Shown here one piece after another: positions 32,351 through 45,108 of a stretch of 64,000 bases of DNA. A program made the position numbers and the translations under genes. The stretch comes from Synanceia verrucosa (lineage: Eukaryota; Chordata; Actinopteri; Perciformes; Synanceiidae), in the NCBI GenBank assembly GCA_029721515.1, contig CM056562.1:5686963-5750962 (forward strand), read 5' to 3'. Each line of letters opens with the position of its first letter. The stretch's first letter is position 1. The notes beneath the pieces are model-generated. The model saw only the letters and a program-made list of their open reading frames with translations, ran no database searches and was not told the origin of the DNA.

Positions 32351-35300
32351 AGCACTTCTCAGACCATATGTATTTACTGTGAATGTGCACAATATTTTAG
32401 ATAAAACAGTTTTAATCTTACAATATTCCATAATTGGAGAAAACAGATTAGAGGATTAAAAGTCCTTGAAGAAGCATCTCAATGATTGTGCCACTAACAG
32501 TTCTCATGGTAAGCTGTAATGACCTTTATGTGACTAGACTGCAGTTACACTGATACATGATAAGATCATATAGTTTTCAAGCTGAAATGATTGCGCAAAA
32601 AGCAGGTCATTGGATTCACAGCCACAGAGCTGCTAGTTTGACCAGGGGGTTTCTGTCCTCTGAGTGTAACTGGAGGCTGTTGTTGCATCAGCAGCAGTAT
32701 ATGCAAATAAATGAATGCACGTTTGCATCTTGTTTGTAACCTTACAATGAAACATGAAATTACAATTTTGTCATGCTGGGTGGTTACCCAAGCTATCTGT
32801 CAGCATAGCTCTCCTGTCTGAACATATACAGTGTGTGGTAGTATAACTCACACAAAGCTCTGTTCAGAGAGCAGGGAAATGTCTGCTGTTGACTGAGTAG
32901 GATCTAGAGAAGGAAAAAAGTAGTAAAGAGGAAAAGGGTAGAGTCAGAAAGAGAAAGGGAGAGACTTAGTGACTGATTGCTGATGTGTGAAGATCAGCTC
33001 TATGGGGAACTGTGCCTTTGAGACATTTAACCAGCTATTTGATTAGAGGAAATGAGCCCACTTACTGTAATTGGACTCACTGAGCTCTCTCTATCCCACC
33101 CCCTTTTTCCTATTTCCTTTCCATCTGTTAGTGCGCCTCTTGTACCCATCCTTCCTGCGTTCAATAAGTAAATACTTCCTTGTAATGAATAGAAGAAAAC
33201 CACAAATATAATCCTGACAAAAAGCAGTGTCTGTGTCCAAAATGATTCCTAATTCTTTTGGATTAATCCGGCATTGTCGAATGACAAAGCTGAGAGATCA
33301 AACAACGTGTACACAGAGTTTGTTAGTGGTTAAACAAAATGCCTGTAAAGCTTCTTTATTTTTCTAATGTGAGCGAAAAAAAAATCATTAGAAAAAGAAA
33401 TGCTATGTTAAAAGACACAGCATGCAGTCATGACTCAAATCAAAAATATCTTCTTAAGAAAGGAAGCAGCTGCTAGCAGGTTTAGTTGTCCACACTGCAG
33501 TGACATGCTCAGTCCACATGGAGGCACTGTGCATCTTTAAGAGAGCACAGTGTGTCTGTGCTTGCTGTGGCGTTCCTGGATTGTTTGTGTCCCAGTATTT
33601 GACTCTATCTGCATTCTTATTCCTCAGTGCAAAATCAAGGAGTGGGCTACCTGAGCTCATAATAACATTCCCATGAGGCACCGTGCATGCTCAGTACAGT
33701 ACCAGCTTTACTAAATTGGCATTGTGAAAGGAATGGCTACTTCTCAGTGTCTGTTAATCAATCCATGGCCACAGCACAATTTATCATGCAACACAACAGC
33801 ATCAGTACCTGGGATCAATTTATATTTAAAAGCCTGAAATATTAGGGAGTATTTGAGATTACTTTACTATGTAATATCCTCTTCTTTTTAAATCACAGTG
33901 AGCACAATGATAGATCTTTTCTTTTTGGAGTGTGTGTATATAAACATATATAACATTTTGCCTCCCCTCTTTACCTCTCAATGGGGGGGTTACCAAATAT
34001 GAGCTCCTCATCAGATGAAAACCCACTGAATAAAACAACTAAAATCAATAGATCTCTACCAGATACTCATCATTAACACATCATCACTCTCAATTGTGGT
34101 ATGTATTTGCAGGTTTATTAAATATATAGCATTAGTGTCATCACAGTGTATTATCAGGTGACAGATTTCAACTCTACATGAACTCTATGGTCACATTTGA
34201 ATGGATAAGTAACTTTCAGAGTTAGCCAAACTAAGTTTTATGGTAATTGAGTTTTTCTAATTAGTAAGTGATACATTTCCCTTTGAGTTGCAGGGTCCCT
34301 CCTCGCAGCATGAAACCTGCTGAAAACACCTGAATGTTTCCCTTTTGCCTTTTGTAGTTCTGTCAGTTCTCATCCCTTATATTCTTTGATAGCTAGCTGT
34401 TATTTGTTGTTGCTGTTTTCTTCATTTTTTTCTCAGTATTTTGCTTCTCTTATGGATTTTTTCTCCATTTGGCCTCCTCCACCTCTTTTCCCCTTCTGTT
34501 TTCCAACCAAACCTCCAGCTTCTGTAATCCTTTAGTTCCTCCATTTGCTTCCTCAAAGCTACAGAGTTACTGCCGCCTCTTATCCCTAATTTATTTATTT
34601 TGCCTCTAATTTTGGTCTTTTGTGGAGCCAGGTTGAGACGGGTCAATTCATTAGTGTTTAAATGAGTGAGGTGCTTAAGCCTTTTGTCTGCAGAGTGCCT
34701 AGCCATTTATGGAACAAGCTGCCAGTGAACCAGCTGTGCTGTTGCCTTAATGAGGCTTAATAGCTCACCTGCTTTTGTTTGTCTTGATTCTAAATTGACA
34801 GAACAGGACCTTTAAGGTAAACAGTGTGGTTTGTGTGCCTCTTCTGGTGCATTTGGTGCTTTCAGTAGAGGCCAGCAAATGTAACTTGTGAGTCACTGAA
34901 AATTACTGCCTATACTTCCGTTGTTATCCATCATGACTTCCTCTCTCCGACCACTGTCATGACTATTATTTTACCGTTGCAGTGCTGCATTTAAACCCAC
35001 TTTGCCTTTCAACTCTCACATGTTGTAAATTTTACTTTGTTTGCTTATTGGGCTCCTGTGAGAGATAAAGGCAATAATATATTACTTTATTGGCAACAAA
35101 AAGCAGAACCATTTTAGCTGATTTGGTTGATTAAGTATAATCCCATCATTGACTATGTTTTACTCGCATCACACATTGCATCTGCCAAGCATCACCACCA
35201 GTTAATTACAGGGAGAAGTGACAGATTAAATGATTTTGATTCCATCATGATTCTGATACATAATACATGTGCATGTGTTGAATCACTCTCATTTAGATTT

Positions 35301-38300
35301 TATGCTCCTGATGACATTAAAATGTTGCTGGTATAATTCAGTATGTCGTTGGCATTTTCTTCTTCGTGATCTGTTCTGGTAGCAGCTCTGCCGAGGCTTG
35401 TGTGAAAGGTACACTGCTGTGACACACATGGTTCAGCATGCAGCCAAACATGCAGATGAATGAAAAAGAAGGTTCGTCAGGAGAGGTAGATCTTGCTATT
35501 GTGTTGTAGAATTTTAATCAGATTTTAACCAAATATTTCTTTGATTCTTGCAGCAAAATATTATTTTAATGGCTTTTCATTTTACAGTGAAAGAGTGTTA
35601 CATAGACACAGATACTCCTTGTGGATTTTTTGCATTGTGTTTTACATCTTAAAGTTCAGAAAAAGTAAAAAAGAGATAAAGTACATCAAGCATAAAAGCC
35701 CATATACCTCACTCTGTCAAAAGACAGGCATCATTACTGTACATTAAAATAAATCAGAGCACTAAGTGTGCCACATATATAATATAATAAGCAAAAAAAG
35801 GAAACTATTACACTGTTGGTGGCAGTAACTATACCGTTTCAATGTGTAAACAGCACAGAAACCTGAGCTGTCAGCGTGTTTGGCATTGAGTGCTACAGAA
35901 CTCCTATGTTGACACAGTCTGTATGTTCAAGGCGCAGGAGCCACACAATATGCACATCTTGAGCACCAAACAAAAATACCATGATTTTTCAGTAGGGTAA
36001 CGGTATACAAAGGGCACACACCCTTCATATTCATATTCAAAGTTCATTTGTTTATTAATATTTGAATATATTCAAATATTTATTGATAATATTTTGACCA
36101 TCAAATGCCTTCAGTAAGACCTATATTGGCATCAAGCTAATTCATAGACAAAAGCTTGAAACCCGCTCTGATATATCACATTAATTGGCCTCATATCTTC
36201 ACAAACGAACAATGTCAGCAAATCTGTCGCTGTGTTTTAACGGGCATACAGGAGGCCTCGTGAAGGAGATAGCACAGAGTTTCTAGCCTGCCTTGTCCCC
36301 AGTCCCTCCCCCTCCTCCTCTTCCAGCTTACCAGGATGTAGTGTTGACAGGTGGGCTCTCAAGTTGCAGGTTGTTGCATGGTATGTGAGTTTGGTCCTAC
36401 GTATTTTACATATCACTTTGTCCTTAGTTGTGATTTTTCCCTGTTCCTTTGGGAACCCAAAGTAGCGCTACAAGTTGCTTTTCAGATAGTCTGGAGGGTA
36501 GATTTCAAACTCCTCAGGCATAGTTGTTGTAGGCATTGTCGCGGCCGTTGTTCTGGTATGCAAAATAGGCGGGATTCTAACGTCACCTACAGGAGCCCAG
36601 ATGACCAATAATAACGATTCACAACTTCACCAGACGTGAAAAATCTTCAGAATCGAAATTGAAAACAATGTTTACAAACAAACACGTTTACAAAAACAAA
36701 TACGCAAAACAGGTTTGAATATTAAGGGATGCCTAATATTTGTTCGAATATATTAATTTTTGTAAATGTTTGAATTATATTGGAATAACAAAGTTCACAG
36801 TCAAAGCCATCTTTGATGTTGCATCAAACGGTCTTGACACTCGAATATTTTTGCAAAAAGCTGTAACTGTATAAACCTTATTGCCATAAGGATAACGAGA
36901 ACAGCACGCAGTCTTACATTGTTTACGAAGGCCTGCTTTCACTTTTGGGCTTCCTGCTTTGCCCCACCCACGTTTACCTTCTAGTGATTGAATGACCTTA
37001 GCACACGTGTTAATTCTCATCCTGTTATAATTAATCACAGTGTGAAAGCGAATTGCACTTAAAAATTTAAAAAAAAATGGTCTGGACCAAAGCCAGTGAA
37101 CTAACGGACCTTCGTGGTGTGAATACGCCCTAGAGTTACGATTTGGTGTGAGTTTGGTAAAGCAGGATTTATTTTGAGACATTTCGGCCACTGGCAGCTC
37201 TGGGTAACAGTTTTCATGATAAAAAGACAGAAAAAATGAATTAATCAGTAATTCTGTAGCTCACAGTGGACACCTAGTTATCCCTGTAAAACCTATAAGA
37301 CCATTAAGGCTTTTACGGTTTACTGTACTGGACCATCCTGCTTTTCACACTTTTACTGTATTCAGTGGCAGCACAAAAACATTGTGATCTGATTGTTTCC
37401 AACATTCAGTAAGACAGACAGTGAAAATGGACTCTTTTGTTGAAAAACGGTCTTGGTTGCAAATGAGACAGGTAAGTGGATCACAGAGACATCTGGAAAT
37501 GATTGGGGTAGAGGACATATCCTCCATCAAAACGACCATCTAGTCCCAAGACACAGAGTATCAGAAATGATACTGTTAAGTAGCACTGTTGATGTCACAC
37601 AAGAGACACAAACAGCAACAGCAACTGAGCACATCACCCCCAACCCTGGTCCATATAAAGACACGTAGCATTTCAGTATTTCTCAGGACATTATTTTGGG
37701 ATGCGTTTGACCTTCAGAAAACCAATGATCCTGGAAAAAAAAAAATCTGTTTTATGTTGAGCCCTGCTCTCTGATGAAGTACTGTAGCTCTGTCGAGACT
37801 TCATTATAAAGTAAGAGAAAGGTGCTGGGTTGAAAAGAGCTGCTTACGTCTTGAAGAACAAAAGAGAAGAGAAAGAGAGATGTCTGGAAAGAACAAGCAC
37901 AATCAGTCTGTAGACTTCTCCCTGGTGTGTATTGATTTGAAATCCTTACCTAACGCTGAAGTTAAGCTAAAGATAAGCTACCTACTTTGCCTTTTTGCCA
38001 ATTCCATTCAACCCACGAAAAAAAATGAATGTCTGCCAGAGATACCAAAAAGATCCTCTCCAAGAAAGCAATGAGTTGAATTAAGGTTCCTGTAATGAGC
38101 TTTTATTTGGCCCTTTGAGTCTGCAGTGCAGACACCTGGCTCATTTAAGGGCAAACTGTCAAACTTTCAGTGTTTTTTCTTTTAAAACTGAACATGTTGG
38201 AAGACCTTCGCCTGGCTGGAAGGATGCTAAAAGCTGCTCATGCTGCTTGTTTGGATTGAAGGAGTGTCTGGGATAGACTGAAAATGTGCATTTCATGTGT

Positions 38301-38596
38301 CAAAGTCATACAAAACACAAAAATCATTGTTATAAGACTGAACAATTGGCTCAAAGCTGCTGTTCTGTTGCATTTTAATAAAAGTTTGTAACAGATATCG
38401 ACTCTGTGGTCCAATCTGAGGGTTCGCCACTCATGCAATTATTGAAATTCATTATTAAACAACTTGGTTTTTACACTCTTCATGATAGGATGCAGTCCAT
38501 CAACTCTCATAGTCAATGACAATATAATACAATATTTATAGAGAATAGTTTCCATCTCTCCTCCCATGGTGGTCATAGTGCAGGGTCATCAGGAAA

Positions 38597-38635
38597 TGAT
38601 TCATGAAATGATTCATGAAATGATTCATGAAATGT
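38597..38635 (+). repeat. 13-bp tandem repeat, 3 units
   Basis: Three perfect units of ATGATTCATGAAA. Confidence 0.9.
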
Positions 38636-38884
38636 CAGCCAAGATATTACAAAATATTACAGAAATGCATAGGACACCCTGAATGTTCCTACTGAACATT
38701 TGCTGTTATATAAGTTCAGTAATTAACCTAAGGCCAAGTCCTTTCTGTGTGTGTTTGCTCCCATAAATGACTTAATTGAATTAATATGTGAATTGTAATG
38801 TACTGGAATGAAGAAAAGAGAAAGTAATGTGTGATTGCTACTCTGATACAATCAGCACACTATAGGGTTATACATCACTGCATG

Positions 38885-38990
38885 GATATAGGTTGGCTGT
38901 AGTTCAGGTGGTAGTGTGGATTGGTTGGTGGTTCAATCTCTGGCTCCTCCTGTCCCCATGTTGAAGTGCCCTTTATTCCTGATGTGTCGA
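38885..38990 (+). mobile_element. tRNA-derived SINE fragment
   Basis: GGCTGTAGTTCAGGTGGTAG reads as a tRNA-type A box, and TTGGTGGTTCAATCTCTGGC as a B box. It is followed by CTCCTCCTGTCCCCATGTTG, the body of a common fish SINE. The 3' part is missing. Confidence 0.6.
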
Positions 38991-39534
38991 CAGTTTGTCT
39001 CATAATATAGATGATTCTCACAATATATGGCGAAAAATCATTTAAGACACATCATTATGTAACTGACGAGACAGAGCTCCTGAAATGCAAAATTCATTTT
39101 CAAACTCAGTGATTTCTCACACTGCGTTTATTTACTGCCTTTAAAGTTTTGTGCTTACTGTGATGAAACTGTGTGTAATAATGCACACAGTCTGTGTCTA
39201 CACTGGATGTGTTTAGGCGTCATCCCTCCCACAGAACTGATGCCATTGCAGATCTTGACACCAGCCCATAGTCTTTTAAAGGCCTATTTCAGTGTGTCCT
39301 TCCACTTACACACCAAAGTGCATGATTTTGTAGTGAGCTGAAATTCTGACAAAAGTCCTGGCTGAAAAAATAGTGTAGACACTGATGGGTGACTCTGAGC
39401 TGCTGCTGTTTTGCTGCTTTCGTTGTGTGGCTGCATGCTGTACAGCATCTCTAACCCTGTTTCACCAGAGCTGTGAATTTAGGCTCTTTCTGAAAAAGCG
39501 AAGAAAACCACTCATGGACTGTTTGTAAGAAATG

Positions 39535-39915
39535 GATGTAGGCACCATGACAGAATTTTACAATTAATCTCCATGAACAGAAAACACATTGTGGAAGGGT
39601 TAAACACTAACAACGCTGCTGTACCTGTCAGTCATGAGATCACAAGTTAGCCCTACCCTAAAGCATCCCCTGCTTTATGATCTGTTTGACTCTAAATGGG
39701 AGCTTAATTTACTGTGTGAGCATCTATTGAAGAAGACTTGAAACCAGAGATTTAGATCATAAACTCATGTTTACGATGTTTAGAGAGAGAAGAGAGAAGC
39801 AGGCTTATTTTCTCATGGACTTATACACAGTAAGACTAGAACCAGAAGTCGCCCCCTGCTGGTTGGTAGAAAGAATGCAAATTAAGGTACTTCATTGGCT
39901 TCGCTTTTCAGAATT
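39535..39915 (+). repeat. Dispersed fish repeat, copy B (longest)
   Basis: It contains the CATGAACAGAAAACACATTG block, the CCTAAAGCATCCCCTGCTT block, TTGAAGAAGACTTGAAACCA, the ATAAACTCATGTTTACGATG block and AGTCGCCCCCTGCTGG. Parts recur at 32.15 and 48.7 kb. The AGTCGCCCCCTGCTGG motif is typical of abundant percomorph repeats. No coding sequence. Confidence 0.65.
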
Positions 39916-41068
39916 TTCACAATATGTTACGTAATCAAATATTTGTTTAACCTCTTTGCTTTCATAAGGTGGGAGGTTGGAGAGAAGGGATCAACAGGAT
40001 GGAAGAGAATAGAGAGGACAGGAAGTATGAGAGAATAAAACAATGTGACAGCTTGATTTGTACACGGACTCTTCAAACAACAAAGATTCCACCCACATCT
40101 TGGTTGACATTATTTGGTGGGCTGCAGTGTTATTTATTCACTTTACTTCATTATTCCCTCTTCATTAAGTTTGAAACACTGAGTACCAGCCAGTTATCAT
40201 GCAACACATGAGATTTCCTATAATGAGTAATTTAATGCTTGTGTCTTTTAGTCAAAGCCCTGTCAATTTAGTTTCATGAAGCACAAAATTGCCTTGAAAA
40301 ATACAGCTTTGAACTATTGATTCAGTCCTTTGCTTTTGGGTATGCTTTGAATTATTCGGGAGACAGCAGCAAAGCAGTCTGACTAGCGGCATACTCTGTA
40401 GCTGTAATGAGAAGTGTTTTTCTTGGCTTTTCAAAGTGTTCTGTATTATCATTCATAATTGAGCGATATTTTTTTTCCAGAAGCTTTCTCGGTTATCTCT
40501 GTTTGTTATCTGTTGCTGTATGGAATAATTTGAGCAGCAAGAGTGAGAGAATGATGTAAAAGAGTATCCAAAATAAATGTAATTTACAGTGTTTCAAAAG
40601 GGTTATCATTAATGACTAAACCAATCAATTACAGGGAATGAAAATAAATACTAATAGATAGATAACAAAGCAAATGTCATGAAGCAATTAAAAAATCCAC
40701 GCAATAATTACTTGAGCTCAGTGTGGCATTCTTTTCCATATAATGACGTTCGACGTAGTTTTTGTTCATTTACATAAGTAATCATTCAATCAATCAATCA
40801 ATCAATCAAACCTTTATGTGCTAGAATCTAAGCGTGTATATTTCATGATGAAATACAGGTTAGTAACAACAAAAAGCTGGTGCTGGTGCTGTTGAAAGTC
40901 ATTGCTAATGCCAGACAGAAGGACAGAAGGATCCGGATACATGTCAAAACAGGATTTATGTGAAAATCCATTTCTGGCTAATTGGGCAGTTGGGACTTTG
41001 TGGGTTGTGTGCATGCACAACAATTCCAAATTGCTGTGTAAAACACAAATACACCAGCAAAGACTGCA

Positions 41069-41070
<2 letters not shown>

Positions 41071-41101
<31 letters not shown>
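41071..41101. repeat. (TG)n microsatellite
   Basis: About fifteen TG units, about 220 bp upstream of ccser2 coding exon 3. Confidence 0.92.
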
Positions 41102-41103
<2 letters not shown>

Positions 41104-41318
41104 TTATGCATTATGTTTTTATTCTCTCTACACAGCCCTACATGTATTTGGCCACAGGTGTCCAGATATTTCTCTCTCTGCAGTTTCTCACTGAACAAAA
41201 ACACTTTTGCCCAAATGCAAAATGACGTAATGACTGGGATGCACTCATTATGTGCCTATAATGTGTCTTGATGCCTTCAAATGATATGACTGCTACCTGT
41301 GATTTTCTCCGTTCTCAG

Positions 41319-41412
41319 GATATCCTGAACAACCTGGACCCTTCGGGACCTGGAGAGCTGGATGACGATGACCTCATGCTGGATGTGGACCTCCCAGAGG
41401 ATGGCTTGAATG
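41319..41412 (+). CDS. ccser2: ccser2 coding exon 3
   Basis: 94 nt, acceptor CCGTTCTCAG, donor ATG|GTCAGC. With the preceding Asn-Ser-Met it reads DILNNLDPSGPGELDDDDL then MLDVDLPEDGLN. Human CCSER2 has DILNNLE...DDDLMLDVDLPED, and CCSER1 a related block. This strongly acidic segment is the signature of the family. Confidence 0.93.
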
Positions 41413-42989
41413 GTCAGCACACACACATTTACAATAATTGCAGTTATTCTACACAGGATTTAAATGTGTAAGGTTATTCTACAACCAAGACCAATGCTGA
41501 ATCTCAATTGGATGGAGGTTGTCCATTTATATAAATGGGACCCACCAGCAATATCCTTTTATGGCATATAATGGCTCAAATAAATTGAATCCTGCCTTGC
41601 CTTAGGTGAACAGTTCCTCCACAGTAGTCATTAAAATATTTTAATGGACAAATTGTTGTCTGTTATTTGCTGTTACTCTTTTGATATTTGGTTGCTGAAG
41701 AGTTATTTAATTCTTCACCACTGCCGCACAGCTGGCCTTGAACCTGATAGGCAGACAGCTGACTTGGAGCAGTGTTCAGCCAGCCGTCTGCTCCTGTTTG
41801 CATGAACAGATGCACATGCACTCCACTATCGTTCCATGCACACCCACAGAGAGCATGCCAGGGCTTTGTTGCAGCAGAGTTTCCATTTGATTGCCTTGAC
41901 AACGGTATGGTGTTAGCTTTGATAAGTTTAATAGCTCAGTCCCATCTTGATTTCATATCTGTTGCAGCTTTGGGAGTCACTTGTTTTCATTTTGTAAATG
42001 TGATCAATTATCTCATTGAGAGCTGAGTAAAGAGGCTTCTTTGGAGGTGTTGGAGGTAATCAGGTCACATTGTTGGTGCATAATAATGGGGCGTGTGTGT
42101 CACATACATAAGAGGAGGAAGGGAAAGAAGGTTTGAGGACTAGTCACTTCACCTCTTATGACACATAATGGATTCTAGGGAGTGAATTTCTCCATGTCAG
42201 CCGTGAAGCCAACATTATTTATGGCTGATGTGTTTAATGCACCAGCTTTAATGTGGGATGACTGACATAATATGCTGACAGGGCACACGTGCCTCCATTC
42301 TGCACATACAAATATATGATGTATTAGACTGCATTTGTTTAGCTATGTGTGCCAATAATAAACAATCAGGAATACATCACTGTGGCAGCTTCAACCCCCA
42401 TAATCATTCTCCTAATGTGTAAACAGTGGTCTTTTTATTTTTGAGAAAAGGACAGGCACAGAGAGGGAGAGGAATGTTCACTCCAGAGGAATGACAGTGT
42501 CGTCATTTCCTCCTCCTTTTTCTGGATGTGGCCATATTTATAGTGCTCTATGTCACGGGCTGGAGTGTGAGTGTCATGAGAGTGTGAGTGAAAGCAAGAC
42601 ACACTGAAGAGTCCAGTTAGACCCAGCCCACAGGGCAGGCCCTGAGACGTGGGATAAGGAGGGGTCTTCCCTCCCTCCCAAAGACACCCTGACTATGCCA
42701 CAGAACAGGAAGAGGGAAAGGGGAGAAGCACAGTTAAAAAAGGCAGGGGTACATGGGGCCTCATGAATTTTTTTCATCCAGTTGTCGGGTCTTGTGACAG
42801 GAGAGAGGCCACAGCTTTTCTCCCATGCCTGCCTCAGCTGGTGACTTTCTAGCTTGGACACAAACCAGTCACCTCAGCTGCTCTCTCACCACCACCACCA
42901 CAGTCATTTCTCCCCAGCTCCAGTTCCTAAGGAGTTCCCAGAAAACAAGGCTGTCAACACAGACAGAACCAGACAGGGTGGGAGCCGGG

Positions 42990-42993
<4 letters not shown>

Positions 42994-43028
<35 letters not shown>
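42994..43028. repeat. (TC)n microsatellite
   Basis: About seventeen CT units. Confidence 0.92.
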
Positions 43029-43031
<3 letters not shown>

Positions 43032-43612
43032 CCCTTTAACTGCTCACCAGCTGACTGGACAAGGAGTGATTTCTCTCCACTCTCTGAGTTCCTCTTCGGA
43101 TTTATTTTTTTCCACAATTTGGAATGTATTCCTGTTGAATTACTTTTTAGAGGACTTTACTGAGCTGGGAAGAGTTACTGGGAGCGGTGACATTTCCTGA
43201 CTAGACCGTCTGTTCCTGAGCTATGTGGTGACACTCAGGGTAAAGTATTTAAACCACCACTGCTGCATTCCTTGGATCGTCTCTTTCAGTCTACCAACAT
43301 TTCTTTGTCTCCTTTTTCCCCTCTCTCTTCCTTCCTTTTCTCTCAGTCGAAAGACATTCTATACTATAGAAAGTTCAGGGTCCTTTTGATTTCCTTGGGG
43401 TCACACACTGTTAGTTGTCAATTTCATTGCCGCCACGGTTCATTTCACAGCTATATGCTATTGAGTGTTGCAAATACTGTGTCCTTTTTGCCTTCTTGAA
43501 AATGAAATGGCATTTGTGAGCCAGTTGAGAGAGAGGGAGAATGAGGTGGATTTATATGCAGATATTCTAAAACTGCACTATACACAGCAGTATTTATTAC
43601 CACAAGGTGTGA

Positions 43613-43613
<1 letters not shown>

Positions 43614-43655
<42 letters not shown>
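43614..43655. repeat. (GT)n microsatellite
   Basis: About twenty GT units. Confidence 0.93.
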
Positions 43656-43657
<2 letters not shown>

Positions 43658-43943
43658 ATAGTAGCAGACAGAAACTGGCAGCGAAAATAAAAAACAAAAA
43701 CAAAAAATTCTTACCATAGCAAAATATAGCTTCATCCTCTTCCATCATCTTCAGCTACAAAAATGTACAGTACTAGTTTCACTTCTACAAAGAGCAGGAA
43801 CAGAAGTGATTTTTCTTACAGTGTCCCCACCACTGGCTTTATAGATTTTAGGTCGGATAACACAATGTGTATGCATTGATACCTCTCACTTGCACTTCTG
43901 TCTACATGTTCACTGGGCTCTAAATTCCTCTTACTGTATACAG

Positions 43944-44052
43944 ACGCAGACAGGATGTCTCACTTTGAGCGCTCAGAGAGGGCCGGTCGCCAGGGGCAGC
44001 GACGTAAGCACCATCGCTGGAGTGGACCTGACCACTTCTACAATGATAGCAG
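43944..44052 (+). CDS. ccser2: ccser2 coding exon 4
   Basis: 109 nt, acceptor TTACTGTATACAG, donor CAG|GTTGGC, entered in phase 1 and left in phase 2. It reads DADRMSHFERSERAGRQGQR then RKHHRWSGPDHFYNDS. The human counterpart is a basic, aromatic region with RWSGQEHYHLS, which aligns with RWSGPDHFYND. The donor is not strong, and the intron after it can be read through in frame. Confidence 0.88.
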
Positions 44053-44157
44053 GTTGGCTAGGCCTGAAAGTTTAAAACAAATGTTACCAGAAAACAAAAT
44101 ATGCAAAACCATCATCAATCTGGCCTGTCTGTGTCTGTCTTTTTTCCTCTTTCCCAG
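44053..44157 (+). other. ccser2: ccser2 105-nt frame-preserving intron
   Basis: GT-AG intron with acceptor CTCTTTCCCAG. Its length is a multiple of three and it has no in-frame stop, so a retained intron would add 35 residues without ending the protein. Confidence 0.7.
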
Positions 44158-44338
44158 GGCCCATGTTGTCCAGCATTACGATGGTCTCAAGACTTCGAGG
44201 ATCTCTTCACGGCCCATCGCCTCTGAAGGAAGGCAGCATGGCTACATGGCGATGCTGGATGAACTCACACTCGAACACGTGACTCAGGACTGCAGCTCGC
44301 TCAAGGACCAGCTGCTCAGGCTTAAAACGTTGCTACAG
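44158..44338 (+). CDS. ccser2: ccser2 coding exon 5
   Basis: 181 nt, entered in phase 2 and left in phase 0, donor CAG|GTTTGA. The end reads LDELTLEHVTQDCSSLKDQL then LRLKTLLQ (up to residue 678). Human has LDEMTLRHMVQDCTAVKTQL with LKLKRLLH. The heptad spacing of Leu marks the beginning of the conserved coiled-coil part. Confidence 0.93.
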
Positions 44339-44453
44339 GTTTGAATCACACGCTTGGATGTTCCAAAGCTTACAGATATGCATGCGTATAGTTCTACAGA
44401 ACAGCAACACGTACATGGAAACTCATCATTGTCCTCATGAGTCAGCGTGGGCA

Positions 44454-45108
44454 TAGGGCTGGGACGATAACCGCAACACCGCGTCACCGCGTCACTGCAA
44501 TACCACGGTCATGTGATGCCTACCACAGTCTTGAGCTCATTATCGTCATCACCACAAATATTAAAATAATAAAAATAAAATCTCTATATATTTGCTGTTG
44601 AAAGTTACAGGAGTGCATATGGTGTTTGATATGAAATAAACAGTAATATTTAGTAACATCCTGTTTTTAAAGCTAGACGGAGAAACAAAACTTTTCACAC
44701 TGCAGCTCGGCAGCAGGCCAATCCATTATTTTGTTTTTGTGTTATTATTAATTATTTTGAGGTTTCAGAACTTCTCATGATTAAATTTAGTATATAAACA
44801 CAATACACAGTCATAAAAGACAGAAACATTGCATAAACAGTCAGAGTTCAATTTCAATAGTAAGTGCTTACAGCAGACACACCTCCTCTTATGTAGTACT
44901 GTCCATAGTTTACGCCGCTCTGTTGACTTGATTTTATTCAACAATAGCCGCAAAACTTGTTACAAAGCCAAACACTGTGTTGTCAATTTTGATACATTTT
45001 ATACCAGAGGACAAGGAGTGGTGGGGTTGATGCGTTCACGGGGGAAGTGGGGTTGCAGCGATCAGGGTACCACCACGGTAATGACAAATCCATTCTGTCA
45101 CAGCCCTA
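44454..45108. mobile_element. 655-bp hAT-like MITE
   Basis: It starts TAGGGCTGGGACGATAACCG and ends ATTCTGTCACAGCCCTA. The outer bases are complementary (TAGGGCTG/CAGCCCTA). Flanking 8-mers CGTGGGCA and CATTGGCA agree at 5 of 8 positions, suggesting an old 8-bp target duplication. No transposase. Confidence 0.6.

Larger units (their letters stand above)
30396..41318 (+). other. ccser2: ccser2 intron (10.9 kb)
   Basis: Non-coding, AT-rich. It contains the dispersed repeat copies at 32.15 and 39.5 kb, a SINE piece at 38.9 kb and small tandem repeats, listed separately. At 37040-37140 a minus-strand GGGCGTATTCACACCACGAA segment looks like the end of an unrecognised DNA element. The Lys/Arg-rich minus ORF at 34422-34706 is not recognised and has no support as a gene. 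No RNA gene seen. Confidence 0.8.
41413..43943 (+). other. ccser2: ccser2 intron (2.5 kb)
   Basis: Non-coding, with two microsatellites. No gene or element is recognised otherwise. Confidence 0.85.

Noticed and set aside
34422..34706. Lys/Arg-rich minus-strand ORF (94 codons)
   Set aside because: Not recognised. Its low-complexity basic composition comes from a T/C-rich intron stretch on the plus strand, and there is no supporting signal.
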